A stretch of 64,000 nucleotides of DNA, taken from Streptomyces echinoruber. GTDB lineage: Bacteria; Actinomycetota; Actinomycetes; Streptomycetales; Streptomycetaceae. The stretch is from the NCBI RefSeq assembly GCF_014651135.1, contig NZ_BMWH01000008.1, forward strand, positions 1 to 64,000, given 5' to 3'. Shown here in pieces: positions 33,907 to 41,993 of the stretch (position 1 is its first letter; every line of letters begins with the position of its first letter). The position numbers and the translations under genes are program-made. Below the pieces are notes generated by a model, which saw nothing but the letters and a program-made list of their open reading frames with translations, was not told where the DNA came from and searched no databases.

Positions 33907-35178
33907 CTAGTCGCGCCGGACGGTCCCGCCCCGCTGCTCCCATGGCAGGGCCGGGGACGTGGCGGCGATGTCCAGGCGGGCCGTGATGACCAGGGTGCCC
34001 TCCTCGATCTGGTAGTCGAGGGGGAGGCCCAGGGCGCGCATGGCGGCGACCATGCCGGTGTTGGAGGACTGCGTCACGGCGTACACGCTCTCGCAGCCGG
34101 CCTCGGCGGCCATGGCGACCAGCCGGGCGAGCAGTTCGCCGCCGACGCCGCGCCGCTGCCAGGCGTCCTCGACGAGGAGCGCCACCTCGGTCTCGTCGCC
34201 GTCCCACAGCAGGTGGCCCAGGCCGACGACGCGCCCGGAGGCGGTCTGCGCGGCGAGGGTGCGGCCGAAGCGGGGGCTGAGCAGGTGGTCGAGGTAGCGG
34301 TCGGCGTCGCCGACGGGCCCGTGGTAGCGCCGGCGCAGCGTGTCCGCCGAGCACCGCTCGTGCATGGCGCGGGCCGCCGCGAGGTCCCGGCTGTCGGCCC
34401 GGCGGATGGTGAGCGCGTTGCCCTCCGGCAGGGTGAGGACGTCCCGCCCGCGCGGGATGCGCGGACCGAGCCGCGCGTCCAGCTCCACCAGGGCGCGTGC
34501 GCGGGCGAACTCGGTCGGGGTGAACGGCAGGTACGGCCGCTCCACGGTGATCACCCCGCCCTCGGGTGCCCGCAGCCGCATGACGGTGTCCTCCAGCACG
34601 CCCTCGGCCGGCACCGTCCGCGTGCCGTCGCCGGCCCGGCCGCGCGGCGGGGCGGGCAGCGAGCGGATGGTGCAGCGGCCCAGCAACTGTCGTAGTGCGA
34701 GCGGCAGTTCGGCCGGGTCCAGGGCGGTGCGCGCGGCCAGCGCCAGGGCCCGGGTCGGCGCGTCCACCAGGTCGTGGGCGTCGGCCCGCTCGATCCAGGT
34801 GCCGGTGCCCCCGGCCCGCTCCACCGCCGCGACGACGTCCCCTCCCGTCAGCTCCTCGGGAGCGCGCAGCAGGAACTCGTCGACCGCGCCCTCGGCCAGC
34901 GGGTGCGTCTGCAGGCCGAGGATGTCGATGCGGCGGTCGGCCAGCGCCGTGCACAGGGCGGCCAGCGACCCCGGTGCGTCCTTCACCGTGGTCCGCAGCC
35001 GCCACAGCGTGCTCGCCCCCGGCACCCGCCGCGGTGCCGGGGACCCGGTATCCGCCGTCGGCGGCGCGTGCCCGTGGCGGCGTGTCCGCCATGCCCGCAG
35101 CGCTGCGGCGGCCCTTCGCCAGGGGTGTGCGGGGCGGTCGTTCTCCGTGTGCGTCACGTCAGACACTTCTCGACTCAT
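33907..35178 (-). CDS. ACT domain-GNAT acetyltransferase fusion
   Basis: A 423-residue protein. Residues ~60-130 form an ACT-like ligand domain (LWRLRTTVKDAPGSLAALCTALADRRIDI), and the C-terminal ~170 residues form a GNAT domain (LTIRRADSRDLAAARAMHERCSADTLRRRY, and VEDAWQRRGVGGELLARLVAMA with the acetyl-CoA loop RRGVG). This arrangement suggests an acetyltransferase allosterically controlled by an amino acid, as known for actinobacterial lysine acetyltransferases with regulatory domains. The acceptor protein or metabolite is unknown. The first ~55 residues are basic and poorly conserved-looking. Confidence 0.85.
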   Translation of the reverse strand: MSREVSDVTHTENDRPAHPWRRAAAALRAWRTRRHGHAPPTADTGSPAPRRVPGASTLWRLRTTVKDAPGSLAALCTALADRRIDILGLQTHPLAEGAVDEFLLRAPEELTGGDVVAAVERAGGTGTWIERADAHDLVDAPTRALALAARTALDPAELPLALRQLLGRCTIRSLPAPPRGRAGDGTRTVPAEGVLEDTVMRLRAPEGGVITVERPYLPFTPTEFARARALVELDARLGPRIPRGRDVLTLPEGNALTIRRADSRDLAAARAMHERCSADTLRRRYHGPVGDADRYLDHLLSPRFGRTLAAQTASGRVVGLGHLLWDGDETEVALLVEDAWQRRGVGGELLARLVAMAAEAGCESVYAVTQSSNTGMVAAMRALGLPLDYQIEEGTLVITARLDIAATSPALPWEQRGGTVRRD

Positions 35179-35283
35179 GCACCCACTGTGAAGGAACGGT
35201 GTTGCGTGATCACGAACGCCTTGTGACTGATGGGTAAAGTTCCCAAAAGTGCGTTTTGTTGAAGTGCGTCATTCTCGTCCGGA

Positions 35284-36072
35284 TCACTGCCCGGCCAGGC
35301 CCGGCCGGAGCACCTGCGTGAACAGCACCGTGCCGTCCCACTCGCGCAGCCGCACCGTCAACTCCCCGCTGTCGCCGTCGATGCCGACCTCGCCGAAGAA
35401 CTGGTAGCCCTGGGCCGGCGAGACGTTGGAGGCGGCCGGCGCCTTCACGAACACCCGGTTCGGGCCGAACGTGCCGTCCAGCGCACCGGCCGGGAAGGCA
35501 CCGGCGTTCAGCGGCCCGGAGACGAACTCCCAGAACGGCTCGAAGTCCTTGAACGCCGCCCGCGACGGCTCGTAGTGCCGCGCCGAGGTGTGGTGCACGT
35601 CGGCGGTCAGCCACAGCGTGCCGGTGATGCGCCGGTGCTTGACGAACCGCAGCAGCTCGGCGATCTGCGGCTCGCGGCCGAGCGGCGCGCCCGGGTCGCC
35701 CTGCGCGACGGCCTCGAAGTTCGCCCGGCCCTCCACCCCGTCGGGCACCGCCAGGCCGAGCGGCAGGTCGGCGGCGATCACCTTCCACACCGCGCGCGAG
35801 CGGGCCAGCTCCCGCTCGAGCCAGTCCAGTTGCCCGCGGCCCAGGATGCCCTGCGGGTCGGTGGTCTGGTCGTAGGCCCGAGTCGGAGGTCACGTCACCC
35901 GTCTGCACGCCCCAGTCGGCGCGGGGCCGTCCGGACAGCGCGAGGGCCGGTGCGGCACCGAGGGCGCCGGGCACGGCCAGGGCCGCCGAGGCGGCCGGCG
36001 AGCCGCGCAGCACGCTGCGGCGGCCAGGGAACGACAGGGGCGGGCGGGGGGGCGGGACGAACGGTTCGACAT
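35284..36072 (-). pseudogene. phoD: phoD alkaline phosphatase, broken by frameshift and large internal deletion
   Basis: Remains of a secreted PhoD phosphodiesterase/phosphatase. The start (ATG 36072 behind GGAGG) gives MSNRSSRPP, then the frame is lost at a run of seven G (36046-36052). One extra base there would restore a twin-arginine signal peptide (FPGRRSVLRGSPAASAALAV) and the typical mature start WGVQTGDVTSDSG. At about 35876-35881 this joins, out of frame, to AYDQTTDPQGILG and the intact C-terminal ~195 residues (TGTLWLTADVHHTSARHYEP, QGYQFFGEVGIDGDSGELTV). The central ~300 residues with most metal ligands are missing, so no phosphatase can be made. The PHO box upstream is still recognisable. 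Confidence 0.88.
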
Positions 36073-36138
36073 GGATACGCCTCCGGGGACGGGATCCGGC
36101 CAGTGGTGCGAAGCCACACCTACGGGGGTGCGGCGGCC

Positions 36139-36160
36139 CGCACGCGAACGACACGTGAAC
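36139..36160 (-). promoter_or_regulatory. PHO box, two 11-bp direct repeats
   Basis: On the minus strand GTTCACGTGTC (36160-36150) is followed directly by GTTCGCGTGCG (36149-36139). Tandem 11-bp units beginning GTTCACC-like are the Streptomyces PhoP-binding site. It lies about 70 bp upstream of the phoD remnant, as in phosphate-starvation genes. It may now have no functional target on this strand. Confidence 0.75.
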
Positions 36161-36241
36161 AACCGCCCCTGGGCTCCCGTCGGCTCGGCCACCGCCCCGC
36201 GGACCGTGCCCGCGCACCGAAAGCACCGAAAGCAGCGAAAA

Positions 36242-36330
36242 GGGAGGAGCATTGCCCCGGACAGGGAGGAGCATTACCCCGGGCGGGGAGAGGGCACCGC
36301 CCGTGCGGAGAGGGGCGCATTGCCCCGTAC
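36242..36330. repeat. Imperfect direct repeats upstream of the ECF41 sigma gene
   Basis: GGGAGGAGCATTGCCCCGG at 36242-36260 recurs at 36264-36282 with one change, and a third, weaker copy (GCATTGCCCCGTACAGG) lies at about 36313-36330. GGAGG inside the copies resembles ribosome-binding sites but no start codon follows. They could be regulatory sites of the sigma gene. Confidence 0.7.
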
Positions 36331-36388
36331 AGGCCGGAAGGACCCGTTCCGCCTGGACAGGGCGCGGCGTGTCGGCTGGGATGGGACC

Positions 36389-37267
36389 GTGACGACCTTC
36401 ACCGGAACCGACGTCTTCGAACAGCACCGCCGCCTCCTGACCGGTGTCGCCTACCGCATGCTCGGCCGTGTCGCCGACGCGGAGGACGTGGTCCAGGAGG
36501 CCTGGCTGCGCTGGTCCGGCGCCGATCACAGTGAGATCCGCGACCCGCGGGCCTACCTGGTGCGGATCGTGACCCGGCTGGCCGTCGACCGGCTGCGGCA
36601 GATCAAGGCGCGCGACGAGGCGTACGTCGGCCCCTGGCTGCCCGAGCCGTACGTCACCGACTACACCACCACCGTCCCCGACGCCGCGGAGCGGGCCGTG
36701 CTCGCCGACTCCGTCTCCCTGGCCCTGCTGGTCGTCCTGGAGTCGCTGTCGCCGCTGGAGCGGGCGGTGTTCGTGCTGCGGGAAGCTTTCGGCTACCCGT
36801 ACGCCGAGATCGCCGCCATGCTCGACCGCGGCGAGCCGGCCGTGCGGCAGCTCGCCGCGCGCGCCCGCAAGCACGTCGAGGAGCGCCGGCCGCGCTACGA
36901 CGTCGACCCCGCCCAGCGCCGCGACCTGACCGAACGCTTCCTGGCCGCCGCGGGCGAGGGCGACCTGGAGGGGCTGATGGCGCTGCTCGCGCCGGACGTC
37001 CAACTGGTCGGCGACAGCGGCGGCAAGGTGAAGGCGCCGGTGCGGATCCTGCACACGGCCGACAAGGTGGGCCGCTTCCTGGTGGGCACCGCCGCGCGCG
37101 GCGTACCCGACATGTCCGTGCGCCTGCTGGAGTTCAACGGCGGCCCGGCCGTGCTCGTCCTGTCCGGCGGCGTGCCCGACACCGCCTTCCAGCTCGACGT
37201 CGCCGACGGGCGCATCCAGCGCATATACCTCGTCCGCAACCCCGACAAGCTGCGGTCGCTGGCCTGA
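36389..37267 (+). CDS. sigJ: ECF41-type RNA polymerase sigma factor with SnoaL-like tail
   Basis: A 292-residue extracytoplasmic-function sigma factor. Region 2 is LLTGVAYRMLGRVADAEDVVQEAWLRW and region 4 SPLERAVFVLREAFGYPYAEIAAMLDRGEPAVRQLAARARKHV. The C-terminal ~110 residues (RFLAAAGEGDLEGLMALLAPDVQLVGDSGGKV...) are the SnoaL-like extension that defines ECF41 and controls activity in place of an anti-sigma factor. The NPDKL motif (RNPDKLRSLA) closes the protein. ECF41 genes usually neighbour a carboxymuconolactone-decarboxylase-like, DoxX or oxidoreductase gene; none is adjacent here. GTG 36389 is the start. Confidence 0.92.
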   Translation: MTTFTGTDVFEQHRRLLTGVAYRMLGRVADAEDVVQEAWLRWSGADHSEIRDPRAYLVRIVTRLAVDRLRQIKARDEAYVGPWLPEPYVTDYTTTVPDAAERAVLADSVSLALLVVLESLSPLERAVFVLREAFGYPYAEIAAMLDRGEPAVRQLAARARKHVEERRPRYDVDPAQRRDLTERFLAAAGEGDLEGLMALLAPDVQLVGDSGGKVKAPVRILHTADKVGRFLVGTAARGVPDMSVRLLEFNGGPAVLVLSGGVPDTAFQLDVADGRIQRIYLVRNPDKLRSLA

Positions 37268-37377
37268 CCCCCGCCCCGCCGGGGCGACGCCCGCGTGTCG
37301 GGCGCATGGCGCGCCGCGAACGGTTCGTGAACACCGCGCGACGGCCGACGCGCGCGCCCGCGGCCGGGCCGAGGATG

Positions 37378-37409
37378 GGTATTGACCGAGGATGATTGGT
37401 ATTGACCAA
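37378..37409. promoter_or_regulatory. Two GGT-ATTG-ACC operators, dre-like
   Basis: GGTATTGACC at 37378-37387 and TTGGTATTGACCAA at 37396-37409 share a GGT-N4-ACC core; the second is a perfect 5-4-5 palindrome. Both are followed by RAGGATG. The core has the same half sites as the DasR element (TGGT-CTAG-ACCA) but a different centre, so a DasR-like HutC/GntR protein, probably the one encoded downstream, is the likely ligand. Confidence 0.7.
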
Positions 37410-37508
37410 GGATGGGGGGCGTCCTAAGGTCGCAGGGAAAACTGCAACAACCTTTCATAAACAAGGGCGCTGAAAAGCCGCCGACCACGGCGACCGCGGA
37501 GGATCAGG

Positions 37509-38270
37509 GTGGGGACCACGCAGCTGGAGTCGGTGCCGGAACCGAAGTACTGGCACCTGAAGACCGTGCTCAGCGAGGCGCTGGACAGCGAGTTCTCCGT
37601 GGGCGAGATCCTGCCCAACGAGCGCGACCTCGCCGCCCGCTTCGGCGTCGCCCGCGCCACCCTGCGCCAGGCGCTGGAGCAGCTGGAACTGGAGGGCAGG
37701 CTGCAGCGCCGCCGCGGCGTCGGCACGACCGTCGCCCCGCCGCGCGTCGGCGTCTCCGTCGACACCGCCCGGCACGCCTGGCCGGGCGCCCCGGGCGACG
37801 CCTGGCAGGCCGTCGACTGCGTCCGGGAGGTGCCGCCCGCGTCCGTCGCCGACGCCCTCGGCACCGGACCCGACGAGCCCGTGCACACCGTGCGCCGGTC
37901 CCGCACGTACAGCGGCCGGCCGGTCGCCACCGAGCTGCTGTACGTGCCGCAGGCGTCCGTTCCCGACCTCAGCGCGATCGACGCGCCCGCCGGCGCCGCC
38001 CGCGCGCGTGCCGTGCTGCGCGAGCTGCAGCGCCTGGACCTGGAGGGCGAGGACCGCGCCGTGGAGCTCGCCTCGGCCCGCGCGGAGGACGCCCGGGAAC
38101 TCGACCGCCTCCCCGGCGCCCCCGTCCTTCTCGTCACCACCCGCTTCCACGCCGAAGGCCGCACCGCGGCCCTCTCCCTGGCCACTTACCGCGCCGACAC
38201 CTGCCGCCTCACCTTCGGCGACACCGGCCGCGTGGAGATCCACCACGGTCCGGAGCGGCAGGCGTCCTGA
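37509..38270 (+). CDS. GntR (HutC/DasR-like) family transcriptional regulator
   Basis: A 253-residue regulator with a GntR winged helix (EILPNERDLAARFGVARATLRQALEQLELEGRLQRRRGVGTTV, residues ~33-77) and a UTRA-type sensor domain (PVATELLYVPQASVPDL) that would bind a sugar phosphate or related ligand. It starts at GTG 37509 with GGAGG seven bases upstream. Two palindromic sites lie 100-130 bp upstream, suggesting autoregulation. It is not DasR itself: the N-terminal and sensor sequences differ from what I recall of DasR. It is convergent with a ROK regulator. Confidence 0.88.
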   Translation: MGTTQLESVPEPKYWHLKTVLSEALDSEFSVGEILPNERDLAARFGVARATLRQALEQLELEGRLQRRRGVGTTVAPPRVGVSVDTARHAWPGAPGDAWQAVDCVREVPPASVADALGTGPDEPVHTVRRSRTYSGRPVATELLYVPQASVPDLSAIDAPAGAARARAVLRELQRLDLEGEDRAVELASARAEDARELDRLPGAPVLLVTTRFHAEGRTAALSLATYRADTCRLTFGDTGRVEIHHGPERQAS

Positions 38271-38352
38271 CCCCGCTGCGCCCGCCGCCAACGAGTGCCG
38301 GGGCGCCCGCCGCCGGCGGACGCGGGCGGGCCGGCGGGCCGTGCGGCACCCG

Positions 38353-39510
38353 TCAGCGCCGGGCGGTGACCGTGCCCTCCACCGCGAACAGCTCCTCCTC
38401 GACGTGGTCGAGGGCCAGCCGCAGCGCGCCGGTGGCCACGGCGGCCTCCCCGAGCCGCGACAGGACGACCTGCGGCGGGCGCAGGCAGTAGCGGGCGAGT
38501 TCCCGGCGCAGCGGCTCCAGGACGCCGTCCAGGCCCGCGGCCCAGCCGCCGACGACGACCAGCTCGGGATCGAGGGCGAGGACGAGCGCGGCCACGTCGT
38601 GCACCAGCCGCCGGATGAAGCGGTCCACGGCGGCGCGGGCCCGCCGGTCGCCCTCGCGGGCGAGCGCGAACACCTCGGCGACGGCCTGCTCGTCCAGCGG
38701 GTGCAGCGGCTCGTCCGTGGTCGACAGCAGCGCCTCCGGCGCGGCCTCCCGGCCCAGCAGGTGCAGCGCCCCGATCTCGCCGGCCGCCCCGCCGTAGCCG
38801 CGGTGCAGCCGCCCGCCGATCAGCGACCCGGCGCCGGGGCTCAGCCCGGCCAGCACGAACACCACGTCGTCGGACTCGGTGGCGGCGCCCTTCCAGTGCT
38901 CGGCGACGGCCGCGGCGTTGGCGTCGTTCTCCACCAGCACCGGGCACTTGAAGGAGCGGCTCAGCCGCTCGCCGAGCGGCAGCCCCGTCCAGCCCGGCAG
39001 GGCGGTGCCCAGCCGCACCGTGCCGTCCGCCTCGACGATCCCGGGCGTGGCCACCCCGACGGCCCGCAGCGAACCGCGCGGCACACCCGCCCGGCGCAGC
39101 AGCTCGGCCACTGCGGAGCGCGCCCGCTCCAGGCGCTCGTCGGCGGTCAGGGCCTCGTCGACGTCCTTGGTCTGGGCGCCGATCACCCGCCCGTGCAGGT
39201 CGGACAGGAGCGCGGCGACGCGGTGCGCGCCGATCTCCAGGCCCAGCAGGTGCCCGGCCTCGGCCCGGAACCGGAACCGCCGCGCGGGCCGCCCCTGGCG
39301 CCGGGCGACACCCTCCTCGGCCGCCGCCTCGACCACCAGCCCGGCCTCCATCAGGCCCTCGACGACGACCTCCACGGTGGGCCGGGACAGGCCGGTGACC
39401 CGGGAGACCTCCGTGAGCGTGGCGCAGTCCGCGGCCCGCAGCGCGTGCAGCACCACCGCGGAGTTGATCCTGCGCAGCAGCGAGGGATCCCCGCCGGTCA
39501 GCCGCCCCAC
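38353..39510 (-). CDS. ROK family transcriptional regulator/sugar kinase-like
   Basis: A 385-residue ROK protein with an N-terminal helix-turn-helix (LRAADCATLTEVSRVTGLSRPTVEVVVEGL), so it is a repressor of the NagC/XylR type. The ASKHA fold follows: VGVATPGIVEADGTV, PVLVENDANAAAVAEH, and the GAAGEIGALHL motif. The ROK zinc-binding CxCGxxGC is absent, so kinase activity is doubtful. A sugar ligand is likely. GTG 39510 follows GGGGAGG. It is convergent with the GntR gene, making a cluster of two sugar-type regulators without a transporter beside them. Confidence 0.88.
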   Translation of the reverse strand: MGRLTGGDPSLLRRINSAVVLHALRAADCATLTEVSRVTGLSRPTVEVVVEGLMEAGLVVEAAAEEGVARRQGRPARRFRFRAEAGHLLGLEIGAHRVAALLSDLHGRVIGAQTKDVDEALTADERLERARSAVAELLRRAGVPRGSLRAVGVATPGIVEADGTVRLGTALPGWTGLPLGERLSRSFKCPVLVENDANAAAVAEHWKGAATESDDVVFVLAGLSPGAGSLIGGRLHRGYGGAAGEIGALHLLGREAAPEALLSTTDEPLHPLDEQAVAEVFALAREGDRRARAAVDRFIRRLVHDVAALVLALDPELVVVGGWAAGLDGVLEPLRRELARYCLRPPQVVLSRLGEAAVATGALRLALDHVEEELFAVEGTVTARR

Positions 39511-39805
39511 CGTCCGTCCTCCCCGCTCGTGCGCGTGTGGCCGGATCGTACGGCACCGCCCGCCCCGGCGACCACGGGCACCGGCCCGCCGGGGCGGACG
39601 GTGCCGGGTGCGGCCGCCGGCCTCGTACGGACTCGGCGGACTCGGCGGGCTCCGCGGGAGAGGGCCCGCCCGGGCGTCCGCCGTCCGCGGACGCGGCCGT
39701 GCCCCGCCGGGGCGGCCCGCGCCCGGCCCGGCGCCGCGGACCGCCCCGGAACCGCCCGGCATCCCGGCCGGGGCGCCCGGGCCGCCGCAGATCTTCAAGA
39801 GCCCT

Positions 39806-40366
39806 CTAGGCGGAGTCCTCCGCCGCCTGCCGCAGCCGGGCGAACTCCTCCGCCATCGTCTCCAGCGTCCAGTGCGCGTTCAGCCCGCTCGGATTGGGCA
39901 GCACCCACACGCGCGTGCCGCCGATCACCCGCTGCTGGGGGCCGACCCGGGCGGTGCGGTCGTCGAACGCGGCCCGGTAGGCGGTGACGCCGACCACGGC
40001 CAGCCACCGCGGCCGCCACCGCGCCACCTTCAGCGCCAGCAGCCGCCCGCCCTCGCGGTACTCCTCGGCGGTCAGCTCGTCCGCCCGCGCCGTCGGCCGC
40101 GCCACGACGTTGGTGATGCCGAGCCCGTACGACAGCAGCTCCCGCTGCTCCGACGGCTTCAGCAGCCGCGGCGTGAAGCCGGAGCGGTGCAGCGCCGGCC
40201 AGAAGCGGTTGCCGGGACGGGCGAAGTGGTGGCCCGTGGCCGCCGTCATCAGGCCGGGGTTGATGCCGCAGAACAGCACCTTCAGTCCGTCCGCGACCAC
40301 GTCGGGGACGAGCCGGTCGCGGGCGGCCTCGAGTTCGGCCCGGGTGAAGCGGCGCGCGGGGGTCAG
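39806..40366 (-). CDS. mug: G/U mismatch-specific DNA glycosylase (Mug/TDG-like)
   Basis: A 186-residue uracil-DNA glycosylase family 2 protein that removes uracil or thymine opposite guanine. Motif 1 is LFCGINPGLMTA with the catalytic asparagine, and the DNA-contact motif is LPNPSGLNAHW. No ATG or GTG fits the N-terminus; the frame runs into CTCTGACC, where a CTG (40366) overlaps the purB stop TGA by two bases. A coupled CTG start is therefore proposed; the alternative GTG lies ~25 codons further in, just before motif 1. Confidence 0.85.
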   Translation of the reverse strand: MTPARRFTRAELEAARDRLVPDVVADGLKVLFCGINPGLMTAATGHHFARPGNRFWPALHRSGFTPRLLKPSEQRELLSYGLGITNVVARPTARADELTAEEYREGGRLLALKVARWRPRWLAVVGVTAYRAAFDDRTARVGPQQRVIGGTRVWVLPNPSGLNAHWTLETMAEEFARLRQAAEDSA

Positions 40367-41805
40367 AGGATCGCCCCCGGGGTGTACCCGGCGGCCTCCG
40401 GGTGCTGCTTGACGATCTCCTCGATGCGGCCGACCACGGCGCCGACCTGGTCGGCGGCGGCACCGGTGAAGGACAGCTTGTCCGCCATCAGGGCCTCCAG
40501 CCGCGCCCGGTCCAGCGGCAGCCGCTCGTCGGCGGCGAGCTTGTCGAGCAGGTCGTTGCGCTCGGCGCCCTGCTCGCGCATCGCCAGCGCGGTGGCGACG
40601 GCGTGCTCCTTGATCGCCTCGTGCGCCACCTCGCGGCCCACGCCCGCGCGCACCGCGGCCATCAGCACCTTGGTGGTGGCCAGGAACGGCAGGTAGCGGT
40701 CCAGTTCGCGGGCGACCACCGCGGGGAACGCGCCGAACTCGTCCAGCACCGTCAGGAACGTCTCCAGCAGCCCGTCCAGCGCGAAGAACGCGTCCGGCAG
40801 CGCGACCCGGCGCACCACCGAGCAGGACACGTCGCCCTCGTTCCACTGGTCGCCCGCCAGCTCGCCGGTCATGGAGGCGTAGCCGCGCAACACGACCATC
40901 AGGCCGTTGACGCGCTCGCAGGAGCGGGTGTTCATCTTGTGCGGCATCGCCGAGGAGCCGACCTGGCCCGGCTGGAACCCCTCGGTGACCAGCTCGTGGC
41001 CGGCCATCAGCCGGATCGTCTTCGCCAGCGAGGACGGCGCCGCGGCGAGCTGCACCAGCGTGGTGACGACCTCGTAGTCCAGGGACCGCGGGTAGACCTG
41101 GCCCACGGAGGTGAAGGCCCGCGAGAAGCCCAGGTGCGCGGCGATCCGCCCCTCCAGCTCGGCCAGCTTCGCCGCGTCGCCGCCCAGCAGGTCCAGCATG
41201 TCCTGCGCGGTGCCGACCGGACCCTTGATGCCGCGCAACGGGTAGCGCGCGAGCAGCTCCTCCAGGCGGCCGTGGGCGACCAGCAGCTCGTCGGCGGCGG
41301 TGGCGAACCGCTTGCCGAGGGTGGTGGCCTGCGCGGCGACGTTGTGGGAGCGGCCGGCCATGACCAGCTCCCCGTACTCCGCCGCGAGCCGGCCCAGCCG
41401 GGCCAGCACGGCCACCGTGCGGTCGCGCACCAGCTCCAGCGAGCGGCGGATCTGCAGCTGCTCGACGTTCTCCGTCAGGTCCCGGGAGGTCATGCCCTTG
41501 TGCACGTGCTCGTGCCCGGCCAGGGCGTTGAACTCCTCGATCCGCGCCTTGACGTCGTGCCGGGTGACCCGCTCCCGCTCCGCGATCGAGGCCAGGTCCA
41601 CCTGGTCCAGCACCCGCTCGTAGTCGGCGAGCGCCTCCTCGGGCACCTCCACCCCGAGGTCCTTCTGGGCGCGCAGCACGGCGAGCCACAGCTGCCGCTC
41701 CAGGCGCACCTTGTGCTCGGGGGACCACAGGGTGGCCAGCTCGGCGGAGGCGTAGCGTCCGGCGAGGACGTTGGGGATACGGGGCTTGGCGGGTGCGGAA
41801 GTCAC
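40363..41805 (-). CDS. purB: Adenylosuccinate lyase
   Basis: A 480-residue fumarase/aspartase-superfamily enzyme that splits adenylosuccinate to AMP and SAICAR to AICAR in purine synthesis. The signature is GSSAMPHKMNTRSCERV, with the catalytic histidine region AGRSHNVAAQATTLGKRF and KGMTSRDLTENVEQLQ. GTG 41805 fits the family N-terminus (RIPNVLAGRYASAELATLWSPEHKV). It is followed by a Mug-like gene with overlapping codons, an operon of purine supply and base repair. Confidence 0.95.
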   Translation of the reverse strand: MTSAPAKPRIPNVLAGRYASAELATLWSPEHKVRLERQLWLAVLRAQKDLGVEVPEEALADYERVLDQVDLASIAERERVTRHDVKARIEEFNALAGHEHVHKGMTSRDLTENVEQLQIRRSLELVRDRTVAVLARLGRLAAEYGELVMAGRSHNVAAQATTLGKRFATAADELLVAHGRLEELLARYPLRGIKGPVGTAQDMLDLLGGDAAKLAELEGRIAAHLGFSRAFTSVGQVYPRSLDYEVVTTLVQLAAAPSSLAKTIRLMAGHELVTEGFQPGQVGSSAMPHKMNTRSCERVNGLMVVLRGYASMTGELAGDQWNEGDVSCSVVRRVALPDAFFALDGLLETFLTVLDEFGAFPAVVARELDRYLPFLATTKVLMAAVRAGVGREVAHEAIKEHAVATALAMREQGAERNDLLDKLAADERLPLDRARLEALMADKLSFTGAAADQVGAVVGRIEEIVKQHPEAAGYTPGAIL

Positions 41806-41993
41806 GTGCACGGATTCTACTGGCGGTTCCTGCAGGTCGGCGCCGCGGGGTGATTCGGCGGAACCTACGAGACCGGGGTCACGGACCCCGTGCCGATCAC
41901 GGGTGCCGGAACCCGAGCCGGCCACGGGCGCCGGGTCCCGCGCCGGCCGCGCTCACCGGGCCCCGGGCCGGCCACCGCCCCCTACGGCGGCCC

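Noticed and set aside
31895..35092. 1065-codon minus-strand frame spanning the PLP enzyme gene
   Set aside because: Only its last part is real (Lrp regulator); the rest is antisense to the PLP enzyme and to repeats.
37509..38270. Naming the GntR protein DasR
   Set aside because: The N-terminus and sensor domain do not match what I recall of DasR, and its upstream sites differ in the core centre.
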